The notes under the pieces were generated by a model that was not told the DNA's origin, made no database searches, and saw only the letters and a program-made list of their open reading frames with translations. Of a stretch of 64,000 nt of DNA, positions 38,011 to 48,656 are shown piece by piece. How positions within the stretch are numbered: position 1 is the first letter of the stretch; each line of letters opens with the position of its first letter. The DNA is taken from contig VZRZ01002681.1 of the NCBI GenBank assembly GCA_013398175.1, positions 20,072 to 84,071 of the forward strand. Reading direction: 5' to 3'. Position numbers and translations under genes: made by a program. Source of the stretch: Climacteris rufus (taxonomy: Eukaryota > Chordata > Aves > Passeriformes > Climacteridae).

Positions 38011-38097
38011 ACAGTAGCTAAATATTGTTAATTCAGTATATAATATAAGAAGGTCTGAAGGGTTATAGTACAAGCAGGCTCAGCTGGAAACATACAG

Positions 38098-38713
38098 TGT
38101 AGTAGGTCACCTGGCTATCATGGTCATCCTCAGCTGAGGCGCCGACCCCCGAATGCCTGAGAGCTCACTCCTGGTGCTGCTGTTTTGGGGCTGCGTGTGG
38201 GTGGCTCATGCAGAGGGGGGGTGGCCTGAGGCAAGAAGCAGACGAGGCGCAGTTGGAAGAAGGTGAGGAGGAAAAGGGCTGCGGGAGGGGCTCTCCCCCA
38301 AGGTCTCCTTTATTATCAGGAAGTGCAAATGGATCTGGGAGGGAGAGTAGCCGAGGGAGAACTCCGAGAAGCTGACGGGTGCAGCCGGTTAAAAGGGAGG
38401 TGAAAACTGGGAGGAGCAGGAGGGGATAACCAATGGGGCACAGAGCAAGGGGAGGGTACAGGGATTCAGGGTCCAATTAAAACAACAGAGGGCAGGGTAA
38501 AATGAGCTATAACCAGTAAAGCACCAAACTCAACCGAGATTTCTAGAAGGGTGGGTAGGTCCAAGGCTCCGGGCATGCCTCCTTTCTAGAAGAAAGGGCG
38601 GGCTTCAAACCCCGGTCCCACCTATAGAATCTTCCCCCAGGGAAGAGCCTCCCACATCAGAGGTGGAGCTAGAGTAGGAAGCGGCGGCAATATTCATGGA
38701 GGGACCTCCCACA
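38098..38713 (-). mobile_element. Solo LTR with exact 6-bp TSD (class II-type ERV)
   Basis: A 616-bp GC-rich element begins TGTAGTAGGTCACC and ends ACCTCCCACA on the plus strand, flanked by the exact repeat ATACAG (38092-38097 and 38714-38719). Polarity is minus: AATAAA on the complement at 38309-38314, with a TTTTAA-type TATA candidate at 38389-38395. The sequence is unlike the other LTR groups of the window. The 103-codon minus-strand frame inside it is a by-product of GC-rich sequence. Confidence 0.93.
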
Positions 38714-38719
38714 ATACAG

Positions 38720-40787
38720 GTTTACAGATCTTGGCCTTACAGAATGCCCAGATATAAACAAAGAAACTATGTAGCTAATTTAGGATTTTCTTTCCATATA
38801 TGATCATTTCTTAGTGCTTTTACTCACCCAGTGTTCCCTATCTTCGGTCTGGATGTACCCTGAAAATGTTCCTGCTGAGGAGGGGATTCACCCAGAAGTG
38901 GCCTGCAATCTCAGACCAGTTTGTCCAGTTGGCCTAGTTGGCCCAGTCTTCAGTAGAATTTTATACCCTTTTGCAGGACAATGTGAACCAAAGTCAATCA
39001 CAAACATCACAGATCCTGAATCTCTGGAATGTATCAATTATATGAGTATCCAGATATTTCTTGAAATTACCATATGGTGCTCTTTTTTCAGAATAATTCA
39101 TATTGTCCATGAGAGAAAATGGAAAGGGAGAGGGGGATTACATGAGGGAGGGAAGTGGTAAATTAATTCCTTGCTTTGCTTTGTTTTGCTTGCTTGCTCA
39201 GCTTTTCTTTCCCTATTACACTCTCTTTATCTCAATCCACAAGTTCTGTCACTTTTTCTCTTCCAATTCTCCTCTTCATCCCACCAGGAGGGAGTGAATG
39301 AGTTCCTTTGTGATTTTAGTTGTCTGCTGGGTTTAAACCATAAGGTTTTCAAAGACCCAATCTATTCCTCATCTCTCATTGTTCATAATTTTGCTGCCTA
39401 AAGGACAGAGTTAAATGTGGCCCAAGATGATGTATATCTTAAAAGTTGGATGCGTAAGGTATACATTTCCCAGTTCCATATGCTTTTCTTAAGAAAGTTG
39501 GAAAATTGTGTGTAAGAAGTAATTAACTTCTTAATGTCAAGACTAGCCATGAGTGAGATGTCCCTCTCTTTCATTAAGGTATCTAAGAATGGTTTTTCTG
39601 AAGACTGTCTTTCTGTTTCATAAGGCAGAGAGTTTAGCATTTTTTATGAAGTAACTCAAGGAACCACATTATGAGAAGTTAAGATCACTTTGGTACGTGT
39701 TCTCTAGACTTTACGTGTTGTCTGTTTCAAAGTGAAAAACTAATTTTTATGCAGATTACCTCATTAAATGGTTTTCAGACATTTACTGCTGTATGTCAGT
39801 GACCTTTTCATCCGTTATGCCCTGGTGATAAAGGCAAGCATAAACTTTCAAAGCGTGCATCAATACTTTGAATGAGTGACTGACTTAGTGTAATTAGCAG
39901 GAGCTGGGTGAGGAGGTTAGACATTTTTGCTATGCCAGAAGACAGGCTTTCAAACATGAATTCTCAGAAGTAGAGTTATCAGTTTAATTTCTGATAATCT
40001 GCAGTACATCACCAAAATTTGTTGAAAAATTAGCTGTTACTAAAAAATAATATCAACATTTCATTTAGCCTTACAGTTCTCCAACAACTTGTCTACTTTC
40101 AGCTTACAAAATATCTATTCCTACATTAACAATTGAATTGTAATTGTAGAAGGTTTAACATTCAGAAAAAAAAACTGAATTCCCATTCTTTTACCATGTT
40201 CTGGTTATTTAATAGTGTTTTGTTCTCTTTAACTTAATACTCTTTTTCTTTTGACAGTCTGAGTTTAGCCTTTTAACCAAGATCTATTACAGAAGCGCAA
40301 GTGTTAAGCCTGAACATACAGAAAATTTTAAGAGCAGGCAAATTTTCGCATAAGATGAGTAACATAATACATCTGAACTATAACAGTGTTCATTTTTTTT
40401 TCTCATTTGTGACATTTCAGTACAGAGGTGGTCTTTCAGGCAGTTCTTTTTCACTTCTTCATAGACCTGCTGCTCTTTTCCTTCACATATATATGCAGTA
40501 GTGGATATTAGAGAATATAGGTACAGTTAATATTCTTGTCTGTTAGATATTTACAACGTAGTCACAGTTTTGGTCTTCTGCAGAAGAAAATGTAACTCTT
40601 CTAGTTTCTGATTCCCTCTGTGCTACTTTTCCTTAGAAAAAGCAATGACAGGAATAAACAAGAGAAAGACAATCAATATCTCCCCACATGTGACTTTTTG
40701 TATGACTAATGGCAACCTGGAGAACTTACAATTATTTTTCAGTTCTTGGACTAGCCTACATTATGTTGTAATTGTAAGACTTCATAT
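38720..40787. other. Unique-looking DNA
   Basis: No gene or repeat recognised. The 115-codon frame at 38814-39161 has no domain I can name; it could be further decayed ERV sequence belonging to the gag-like remnant, but nothing specific supports that. Confidence 0.4.
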
Positions 40788-41142
40788 AGAATCATAGAGT
40801 TGTTTAGGTTAGAAAATAATTATAAAATCATCAAGTCCAACCATTAATCTAACCAAGTCCACCACTAAACTATGTTCCTAAGTGCCACATCTATATGTCT
40901 TTTAAACCCCTCCAAGGATGGTGATTCTACCACTACCCTGGGCAGCCTGTTTCAATGCTTGACAACCTTTTCAGTGAATTTTTTCACAATATCCAATCTA
41001 AACCTCCCCTGGTGTGACTTGAGGCCAATTCTCTTTCCTAATGCCTATTACTTTGGAGACTGAACCCCACCTTCCTAAAACCTCCTTTCGGGCAGTTGTA
41101 GAGAGTGACAAGGTCTTCCTCACCTTCCTTTTCTCCAGGTTA
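40788..41142 (-). mobile_element. CR1 LINE, 5'-truncated 3' end
   Basis: Opens AGAATCATAGAGTTGTTTAG (octamer tail antisense), then CACCACTAAACTATGTTCCT, GGGCAGCCTGTTTCAATGCT and CAGTGAATTTTTTCACAATA, i.e. the antisense of the ORF2 C-terminal coding part. About 355 bp remain. Diverged, no open frame on the coding strand. Confidence 0.93.
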
Positions 41143-42137
41143 GTATACTTTCCCTTTTTATCAAAAAAAATCACATATCAAATGGTTTTCCACTCAAATA
41201 ATGACATTTGAGAAATTTTTCAAATCCGAACACTTAATTCAGCTTCTTTGGTCAGCATTTTGTGTTATAGGCAGTGGTTAAATTTTAAAACCCAATACAT
41301 ATCTTGACCTTTCACTTCATTTAGACCCACTGAGTGTTTAAGACTTCTAGGACTCTGTCGTTTAAGCTGGTTTCTAAATGCATGATTCAGGCTTTCACAT
41401 TTAAAAACAACCCACAGACAAAAAGCTACAAAAAGAAAGATAACATTTTTTTATACATCATTTATTCAGCATCCTTCTGCTACTATCAACCAGTGCAGCA
41501 ATGTGACACTTCTTCCTCAAATGACTGTAAGTGCCTTCTAGGAAGACTGGATTGCAGGAGGAGACTAGGACAGGAGAGGACAAGAAATTGAAGGTGACAG
41601 ATGAAAAGTTTAAAAAGTGTACTTACTGTTTCTCATACCAAAGTGAAAATAGGTCTTTATATTTCTCTGTAATGGTACAAATCTGAGGCCTCATGGCACA
41701 CTCCCAAAAGTAATATTTTTCTGCATCACATAAGCAAAAATGCAGATAGTAAGTGAACGTTTTACTATAGCAGCATTCTGAAAACTCATGCATTCTTGAG
41801 GTTTCTGTTGGAGTTTCGTTTTGTTAGGCACCAGGTTGCTGGAACAGATATTGCTATCATAGCTCAAAAAGCATGTAGAGATAGATCTGCAGTGAGGGAT
41901 TGAAAAGAGAAAACAATGTTTTATAATACAGAGTAACAACTTTATCTTTTTGCTTTAGCAATAACTTTCTTTGTCTAAAACCACATATAGTAATGATATT
42001 TCTCCTACAAATCCTGACATGGATTCTATGTGCATCTCTCATTAATCGTTCTCAAAATATTATATTTAATGATCCATTCAAAAGTTGATTGAGTTTGCAA
42101 TGACATGACATGACTTGCTGTTTTGGGATTTTCATTT
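41143..42137. other. Unique-looking DNA
   Basis: No repeat or gene recognised. Confidence 0.5.
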
Positions 42138-42143
42138 GTAGTG

Positions 42144-42459
42144 TGTTGCCCTGACTTCTGCAGTTCTGGATGTTATCATTCTTTTGTAGCTAGTTTCTCA
42201 GACATTCTCTGTAAATATAGTCATGTTGGTGTAATGGTAGGGGGGGGGGGGCATTCTTTTCTCCTGGGAACAGAAGTTTGATGGACATTTCCTTTGACCA
42301 GTGTGATTGAGGGGAGGTCGTTGTTTCCTCCAATACACAGTGAATTATAAGACACATATATAATAAAGACGGGCAAGGCCTGAGGCACTTGTGCCTTGAG
42401 GAACTTGTTCCTTGATCTCCAGAGGTTCTGTCTCCTTCTTTCGTGTCGTTACTGTAACA
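42144..42459 (+). mobile_element. Solo LTR of the ~315-bp ERV family (plus orientation), 6-bp TSD
   Basis: The element starts TGTTGCCCTGACTTCTGCAG and ends CGTTACTGTAACA, flanked by the exact repeat GTAGTG (42138-42143 and 42460-42465). It matches, in opposite orientation, the LTRs at 45826-46140 and 62512-62825: the shared core includes TCTCCTGGG, then TTTGATGGACATTTCCTTTG and ACCAGTGTGATTGAGGGG. TATATAA (42357-42363) overlaps AATAAA (42362-42367) by two bases. A run of 12 G (42240-42251) interrupts U3 and is absent from the other two copies. Confidence 0.95.
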
Positions 42460-42465
42460 GTAGTG

Positions 42466-45437
42466 GCCTAGCTCTTTGTTAAGTATTCAGGATTAAAAGA
42501 GAAGAAAAGCAGCTCCTTAAAGATAGAGCTTGTTCTGACAGCTGTCATGTTACTGGCTTGTAGAGTTAGTTTAGATAAAACAAATATTAAATGTTACTTT
42601 TAATAATTACTTAAGGATTTCTGGAATTTTAATTATGCCGGTTAATTGAGCAAGTTAGCTAAATTGATGAATAATGATCTATGCAAACATCACTTTACAG
42701 ATGCAGCAAAGCAAGTTTAGCAGATGATGAAATAAATTAAAAATAAACAGAACAGCTAGGAAGTCAGTATCAGCACACTTGCAAGGTAAATATTTGAAAT
42801 AAAGAAAGAGAAAATTTAAAAGTGGTTCAAAATGTAACAATGGGAATAAATTTCAGAAGACAGAGACTGAAACTGGTATTTCAACTGGGCAGAAAAATTG
42901 TACCCTAATTTGTCAATGTAACTGTGATCATGGAACTAAATCAGAGACATAAACACTTTCTGTGACATAAGGATGAGAAACAGAGATGAAGGAGCAGAAC
43001 GTCAAAATCACCTTTGATAATTATTTAAATCAAGAGGAGTTTTTATATGTACTTAAAACCTGATGCAAGTTTTGAGTACACAGACAATACAATAAAAATA
43101 TGAATAATAATAGAGACATTAAGGCACTATCTGGAAAAAATATTTAATAGTGTTTTCTGAGTTTATGAATTTTGTAATTACTTTTCAATTTTAAAACAAT
43201 TTTGTCTTAAAATATAGTTTTATTTCAGAAATATTCAGTTATAGATATGAAAATGTAAGTGAAATTATTTCATTGAAATTAAAAGAAGAAAACAATTCTC
43301 AGGATATGAACTGTGGATGTGAGGCAAGTGTGGAGTTTAACAGAATTACAGAAAACTTTCTATCCATAAAGATCCCGAAATTTTCTTAATAAATTTATAT
43401 ACGAGATAGCAACAATATATGGTTTTCTATGACAAGAAAAACAAGTAAAAAAATGTAGCAAAATAACAGGGGCTACAGACTGCTAAAAATTGTCAGTGAT
43501 TACCTGACAACTATAATGTGCAGAAAGGATCTCAAAAAGAAGAAAGTTGTCCTCTCACCAAAAATATTCATGAAATCTGAGAAATATTCAGTAGGCAGGC
43601 TTCACAACTGTTGTAAACGCTTATACCTATCATGACTTGCATCTTAATAAAGCTGTAGTTGCTGAATCATCTTTTGTTTCATTTGAATTACAAGTACAAG
43701 AGGTAAAAGAGAGTATTTTGAACCCCACATACTTTCTGAATTGTTAGCATAGCTTTCTAAGAGACCTTTCAATTCATGTTCACATTGCAAAAATACCCCA
43801 GAAAACAGAACAAATTTTCATCCTCCGTTGATTCTCCCCATCCAAATCCAGCTCTTGGCACAACCTATTACACACATGAAGACACACATCTCTCCAATTG
43901 TTTTATATCCACCCAATCAATAAATTTCCTGCCTTACAGCAAAGTTTCAGCTCAAACCTCTTTTTTTTTTTTTGGTTTTGTTTTTGGGTTTGTGTGTTTG
44001 TTTTTGTCCACTCAGACAAAGCTAACTGTCTAAACAAAAAGTATGCAACATTTTCATGTCATGTAGGTGCACAACCAAGTAGAGGCAGTGGACATCTCAA
44101 CATTACTATCAATCATCAATGACAGAAAGATATAACAGCACACTCCTATGGTCAGGAAAATAGAGGGAAAATTCTTGAAAGGAACATGTTTGTATGTTGT
44201 TCAGACATATGTTGAAAGAAAAGTGAAAAAATAAAGGGATTAATTATTGCAAAACACACTTAATGGGAAAGTATGAAAACAAAGGAATAGCAGGTAATTC
44301 ATTCATGAGAGTGTAAACTGATTTTGCTGCACATACACATTACTGAATACTTGTATCACACTATTTGATCATTTTCCTCAGTCTTTTTAGCAAGAAATAG
44401 CTGGCAAAAAAGAAGGCCAGAAATGTATTTCTGAAAGCGTCATAATAGTATATATTCCTACTTAATTTCACAGGAAATTCAAACTTTCAATGAACAGTGA
44501 AGCTCTGGAGCAGCACTTTCAATATAACCAAAGTGAACAAAAAATTAGTAAAATTATTAAAGACAGAGACTGACCAATTTACAAAAAGAGGTCTAAGCCT
44601 ACAACTTTGAGGCAGAATGGGTGTACTGTGTGGTGCTCATTTTTGTTCCAAGTTCTGGAACAACACAGAAGAGTGCATATTCTGTGCATATCTGCATCCT
44701 TTCTTAAGCAGGATGCAGTGACACAGCTTGAGTCGGCAACCAGAACAAGATAAAAATTGTTCAGATTTCCACAGTTCATGTGTAGTCTAAGATGTTAATG
44801 GTTTGCTAATAGATTTCTTTTTAAAGCAGTCTCAGAGCAACTTTCCTCCCTAGTTACCTCCTTTCTTCTCTGATATGATGTCCTGTATCTTGACTATTAT
44901 ATAGTACATTTTGCCCTTAGTCCTGAACCTTGTATTAATTGGAAAGGAAATTGCTTCTACCCAGAGAGAAAAAGGAGCTTCTGCAGAGCCGTGGAAGCAT
45001 TCCACACAATTTTGCTGCATACAACTCTTTTTAGGACATATTGCATTTTTTTTCTCTCAAAGAAAAGCCTCAGATACTTGCAGTTAGGCATATGAATCAT
45101 CTTTACATATGTATAATTTCATAATTATAGATCTAAATATACAGTTTAAGCAACTTTTCAATAAGACAAAAACTAAAATTCAAGGTTTAGTAAATGCTTA
45201 ATGTGAAAGTCAGGTTAGATGTGAACAACTTCAACTGCCTTTCACGTATTGGTGACATTGAGAGCAAATTAGTATGTAAGTAACTCAATAAATCTTTAAA
45301 GCTTGTCCTCAAAATAGTTTGAAAGCACAGGGCTCCATTGAAGGGAGTAGCAATTAAACACAGAAAACGAAGTGGCTCAGAGAAGGGAAGGCAGTAAATA
45401 AGCTTTTCAGGGTGACCTTTCCTTTTTTTCTCTCTCA
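42466..45437. other. Unique-looking DNA
   Basis: No repeat or gene recognised. A GTTTT/TTTTT-rich patch at 43960-44008 explains the local frames. Confidence 0.5.
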
Positions 45438-45751
45438 AGGACCTCATTTGCCAACAGCAGACCACATCCTGTTTGGTGGTTTTGCACAAAGAGTCAAAGA
45501 AAGAAGCTGAAGAAGCCAAAGGTCCACAGCGGGGAGAAGAAAAAGAAAGTTGTTGGAAAAACTGTGGTCTTAGACAAAGATTATTGTGACATGGGAAAGA
45601 ATAGAAAGTATTTTGTGACCTGTGTAAAGCACTATGACAGAAGAGGAAAGCAAGCACAGAGGAACAGTAACATTGGAGAACCATATCTCCTGGTCAGACA
45701 GGACTCTTTGGTTCTTAAGGACAGTGACTGTGGGTAATAAATGCAAATAAA
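45438..45751 (+). other. Unrecognised open frame with terminal-exon-like layout
   Basis: A long pyrimidine tract ending in CTCTCAAG (45439) is followed by 99 codons without a stop, reading for example KKLKKPKVHSGEKKKKVVGK and later MGKNRKYFVTCVKHYDRR. It ends in two consecutive TAA codons (45735-45740), with AATAAA at 45736-45741 and again at 45746-45751. Acceptor, frame, stop and poly(A) signal thus occur in terminal-exon order. The peptide is very basic and I do not recognise it. The opposite strand is also open for 165 codons (45187-45684), so open-ness alone proves little, and AATAAA is common in such A+T-rich DNA. Confidence 0.15.
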
Positions 45752-45825
45752 TATCCTCATAATGTCTGTAAAAAGTTCAATCTGCATCTTGCAGAAACAC
45801 TGGAGGCTGAAAAAGATAACACAAA

Positions 45826-46140
45826 TGATGCTGGCGGCGCGCAGAAGGAAGAGCCAGAAACAGCTGTGTTCAGGTTCAAAGGAAAGGAAGGAAGGGGCAC
45901 AAGACCCGCCTTCTTTATTTTTTATATCCATCTGGAAATCACTACTCATTGGAGGAATTCAGTTCTTCCTCCTTCAACTACAGTGGTCAAAGGAAATGTT
46001 CATCAAAGTTCTGTGTCCATGAGAAAGGAATGTAAGTGATAAGATATAGTTACAATAACATGGCCATGTTTACAGAAAGCAACCTTGTGAAACTAGCTAC
46101 CATGGAATAACAATTTTCAGCTGCAAAGAGCAAGGCAACA
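45826..46140 (-). mobile_element. Solo LTR of the ~315-bp ERV family (minus orientation), 6-bp TSD
   Basis: The element opens TGATGCTGGCGG and ends GAGCAAGGCAACA on the plus strand, flanked by exact CACAAA repeats (45820-45825 and 46141-46146). It aligns along its length with the LTR at 62512-62825 in the same orientation (shared blocks GGTCAAAGGAAAT, GAGAAAGGAATG, ACATGG then TATGTTTACAGAAAG, and AGAGC...GGGCAACA-type end). On the complement, TATAAA (45921-45926) stands one base from AATAAA (45914-45919). No internal viral sequence adjoins it. Confidence 0.95.
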
Positions 46141-46146
46141 CACAAA

Positions 46147-47029
46147 GACTGGGTGAAAAGGGATGGCAAAGGTGTGAGGAGTTTAGATGGAGGAAGAGAA
46201 GCCAAACCTACTTTTTGATTATTGGAGAATGAAGGCATGGTGGATTACCACTAGTATTTGTGGGCACTTTGATGGAATTAGTGCTGAACCAGATGGGCAC
46301 AGATGCCTTAGTGCACTTCTCCACTTTCTCTGTCATCCCATCCTGGGATACCAGTAAGGGCAGGAGCTGAAGAGTCTGACCTTTTGTGGTCACTCTGCTT
46401 AGAACCACCTCCCCATGCCTTCACACAGGCTGTACAAGGCACATTAAATGACAATTAACACAAACCGTACTGCTGCTCTAAGCTGTTGTTTGATCAGGTT
46501 TGCCACCTCTCAGCAGGCCAGCTGAAGGTGAGACTCATAACCTGCAGAACCTGACATCAAAGGAGCATGTGGTACCTGAAATGAGTAATGACCATCAGCC
46601 ATGAGGCAGAGATACTCGGAGCTGTACAGATAGAATAGTGGATGTTTTCCTGGCCTTAGTCCTGCACAGTGGAGAGCTCAAACTCTTTAGTATCATGAGA
46701 GCTGTGGGCATAAATAGTTGCAGTGTCCATCAAGCTTATCGAGGACCTGAAAACTTGGAGGGTTAAGCAGTGGTAATTTGGGGGTCATAAGCTGAAAAAA
46801 GACTTGTAAGGAACACCAGGTAGTAACTTATATCCCTAGAAGGCTCCTCTGGATTTGTGGCTGCTGTCATGGGAGAAAGCTCACAAATCATCCTCAACTT
46901 TGTTGATGAAACCTGGCCACAGGTGATTGATTTCACTCTTCACACTTTGGACACAGAGGGTCAGCATCATGACTTTCCAGATCCTGTGAAAGTTTTGTGT
47001 GAGACAGCAAGCAGAAAGGACCATAAGTA
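46147..47029. other. Unassigned, moderately GC-rich DNA
   Basis: No known repeat is recognised. Two unrecognised frames occur: 46857-47054 plus (ILNFVDETWPQVIDFTLHTL) and 46408-46208 minus (QLLPLLVSQDGMTEKVEKCT). Their compositions are protein-like but unrelated to anything I can name; a processed pseudogene is possible but unproven. Confidence 0.25.
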
Positions 47030-47376
47030 TCATACAATCATAGAATATCCTTGACTGGAAAGGATCCACAGGAATCATTGAAGTTCTACTCCTGGCCCTG
47101 CAAGAGATAACCCCAAGAAACCCACCTTGTGACTGAGAGCATTGTCCAAATGCTTCTTGAACTCTGTCAGGCTAGTGCTATGACTAATTGCCTGGGGAGC
47201 CTCTTCCAAAGCCAAACCACGCCCTGGATGAAGAATCTTTTCCTAATATCCAACCTGAACCTCTCCTGACACAGCTTCAGGCCATTCCCTCGGGTCCTGT
47301 CATTGAGCACCTCATGAGGAAGTTGTAGGTTGCTATGAAATCTCCCTTCAGCCTCCTCTTCCCTAATACCTTCTTT
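47030..47376 (-). mobile_element. CR1 LINE, 5'-truncated 3' end
   Basis: Opens TCATACAATCATAGAATATC, then GGATCCACAGGAATCATTGA, GGAGCCTCTTCCAAAGCC and TTTTCCTAATATCCAACCTG, antisense to the end of CR1 ORF2. The minus-strand frame 47463-47167 preserves LPHEVLNDRTRGNGLKLCQE followed by RFRLDIRKRFFIQG, the ORF2 C-terminus, less decayed than in the 21-kb copy. Confidence 0.93.
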
Positions 47377-47975
47377 TCTATACCCTTTTCTCTGGGTATG
47401 ATAAAGCCCAGTGGTCAAACTGCAGGCGATTAAAAATGAACCTGTATTTGGTGGACAATACATTCTGTATAGGACATTGTCCCAGATGGCTCCAAGACAA
47501 ATAGGAAAACATCTTTTTTCCTCCCCTCCGGTCTTTCCACAGAACAGTATAAAACATCAACTAGAGATTGCTAGTGAAAACGGTAGCTGACTTCATGGAA
47601 GAAGTGATGATATTTAGAACTATTCTTTGTCACTTGCCATGAGCTTGAAGTAATAGAATACCCTAATTTCTAGAAATTACTGTCTTTAGTCTTTGTTACA
47701 GTCTATGGAAATATAATTTCTGAATGACTTTGCAGTTTTGAACCATGGTATAAATATTGAGTGAGAAAAGGCTTTTATGATTCTAGGTGGATCCCCTGCT
47801 TTTTATATTTCATATATATTTTGCAGTTTGTTTGGGTTTTGAAGGCAGTTTCTTCCACCCTGTCCTTCCCCTCAGTAATCATTCCATGGGATTCATTTAG
47901 TATTTAAGAAGTCTTTTAGGAATTTACCCAATCTAAAGGATTCAAATTATGGAATCCCATTGCATTCATAATGTA
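47377..47975. other. Unique-looking DNA
   Basis: No repeat or gene recognised between the CR1 and the following LTR. Confidence 0.5.
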
Positions 47976-47981
47976 AGTTAT

Positions 47982-48650
47982 TGTTGTGCTGACCACAAGC
48001 CACCTGGTGGCCCGGCAGGCAACAAGTTGTGATGCCCCGGCAGCGTGGCAATCAGAGTCCTGTCAGCAGCTGTCAGTGCTGCCTGCAAGTAGCTCGGTTC
48101 GAACGCTGGCTGCTGCCAGGTGTTGCTAGGCAACAGGCGAGGGTAAAGGAAGAAAGAGGGACTCTTTCCCTGTCTGTAACCCCGACTTTATTCCAGCCCC
48201 GAGGGGCAGAGTTCCAGTCGAAAGGGGGGAACAAAGGAGAAGAGCCCTGGGGAGCAGTTACAGCCCCCTTTTGAAACAGGGGCAGAGAAAGGGAGGAACA
48301 AAGGGATAAACCAGTAAGGGAATGACGAGGGGTGACAGGGAACAAATCACAAAGGGTTAGGGGAGGAACATATTTGAATCAACCAATGGAGAACTGAACT
48401 GAACAGAACTTTCCAGAGCTCAATAGGTAGGCAATGAAACACATGAATAACCATAGGAGTCTAAACCAACAGCATTATGGGAACAGTGAGGAGAAGGAGC
48501 GGCGGAGATGCTGCTAGATGGACACCCAGTGGGGAGTAGCCTTAAACCTTGGTCTCGTCCTGGGATCCACCCTCAGGGTCAGAGTCCTGGGTGGGGAAAT
48601 CCACCAACTGGATGTCACTCAGCCCCAAGGTAGGCTGGGTCACGGCAACA
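47982..48650 (-). mobile_element. Solo LTR with exact 6-bp TSD (class II-type ERV)
   Basis: A 669-bp GC-rich element starts TGTTGTGCTGACCAC and ends GGTCACGGCAACA on the plus strand, flanked by AGTTAT (47976-47981 and 48651-48656). Polarity is minus, with AATAAA on the complement at 48187-48192. It contains GGTTCGAAC at 48096-48104, which looks like a tRNA T-loop/B-box, but no tRNA fold surrounds it. No internal viral sequence adjoins. Overlapping frames of 81 and 90 codons are incidental. Confidence 0.93.
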
Positions 48651-48656
48651 AGTTAT

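Noticed and set aside
38165..38476. 103-codon minus-strand frame
   Set aside because: Entirely inside a base-exact solo LTR; Pro/Leu-rich product of GC-rich sequence.
38092..38719. 38.1-kb LTR read as the 5' LTR of the adjacent gag-like remnant
   Set aside because: Exact ATACAG duplications on both sides mark it as a complete solo LTR, and no primer-binding site follows it.
42230..42240. tRNA A-box-like TGGTGTAATGG
   Set aside because: It lies inside the U3 of a TSD-bounded LTR, no B-box follows at the right distance and no acceptor stem can be drawn.
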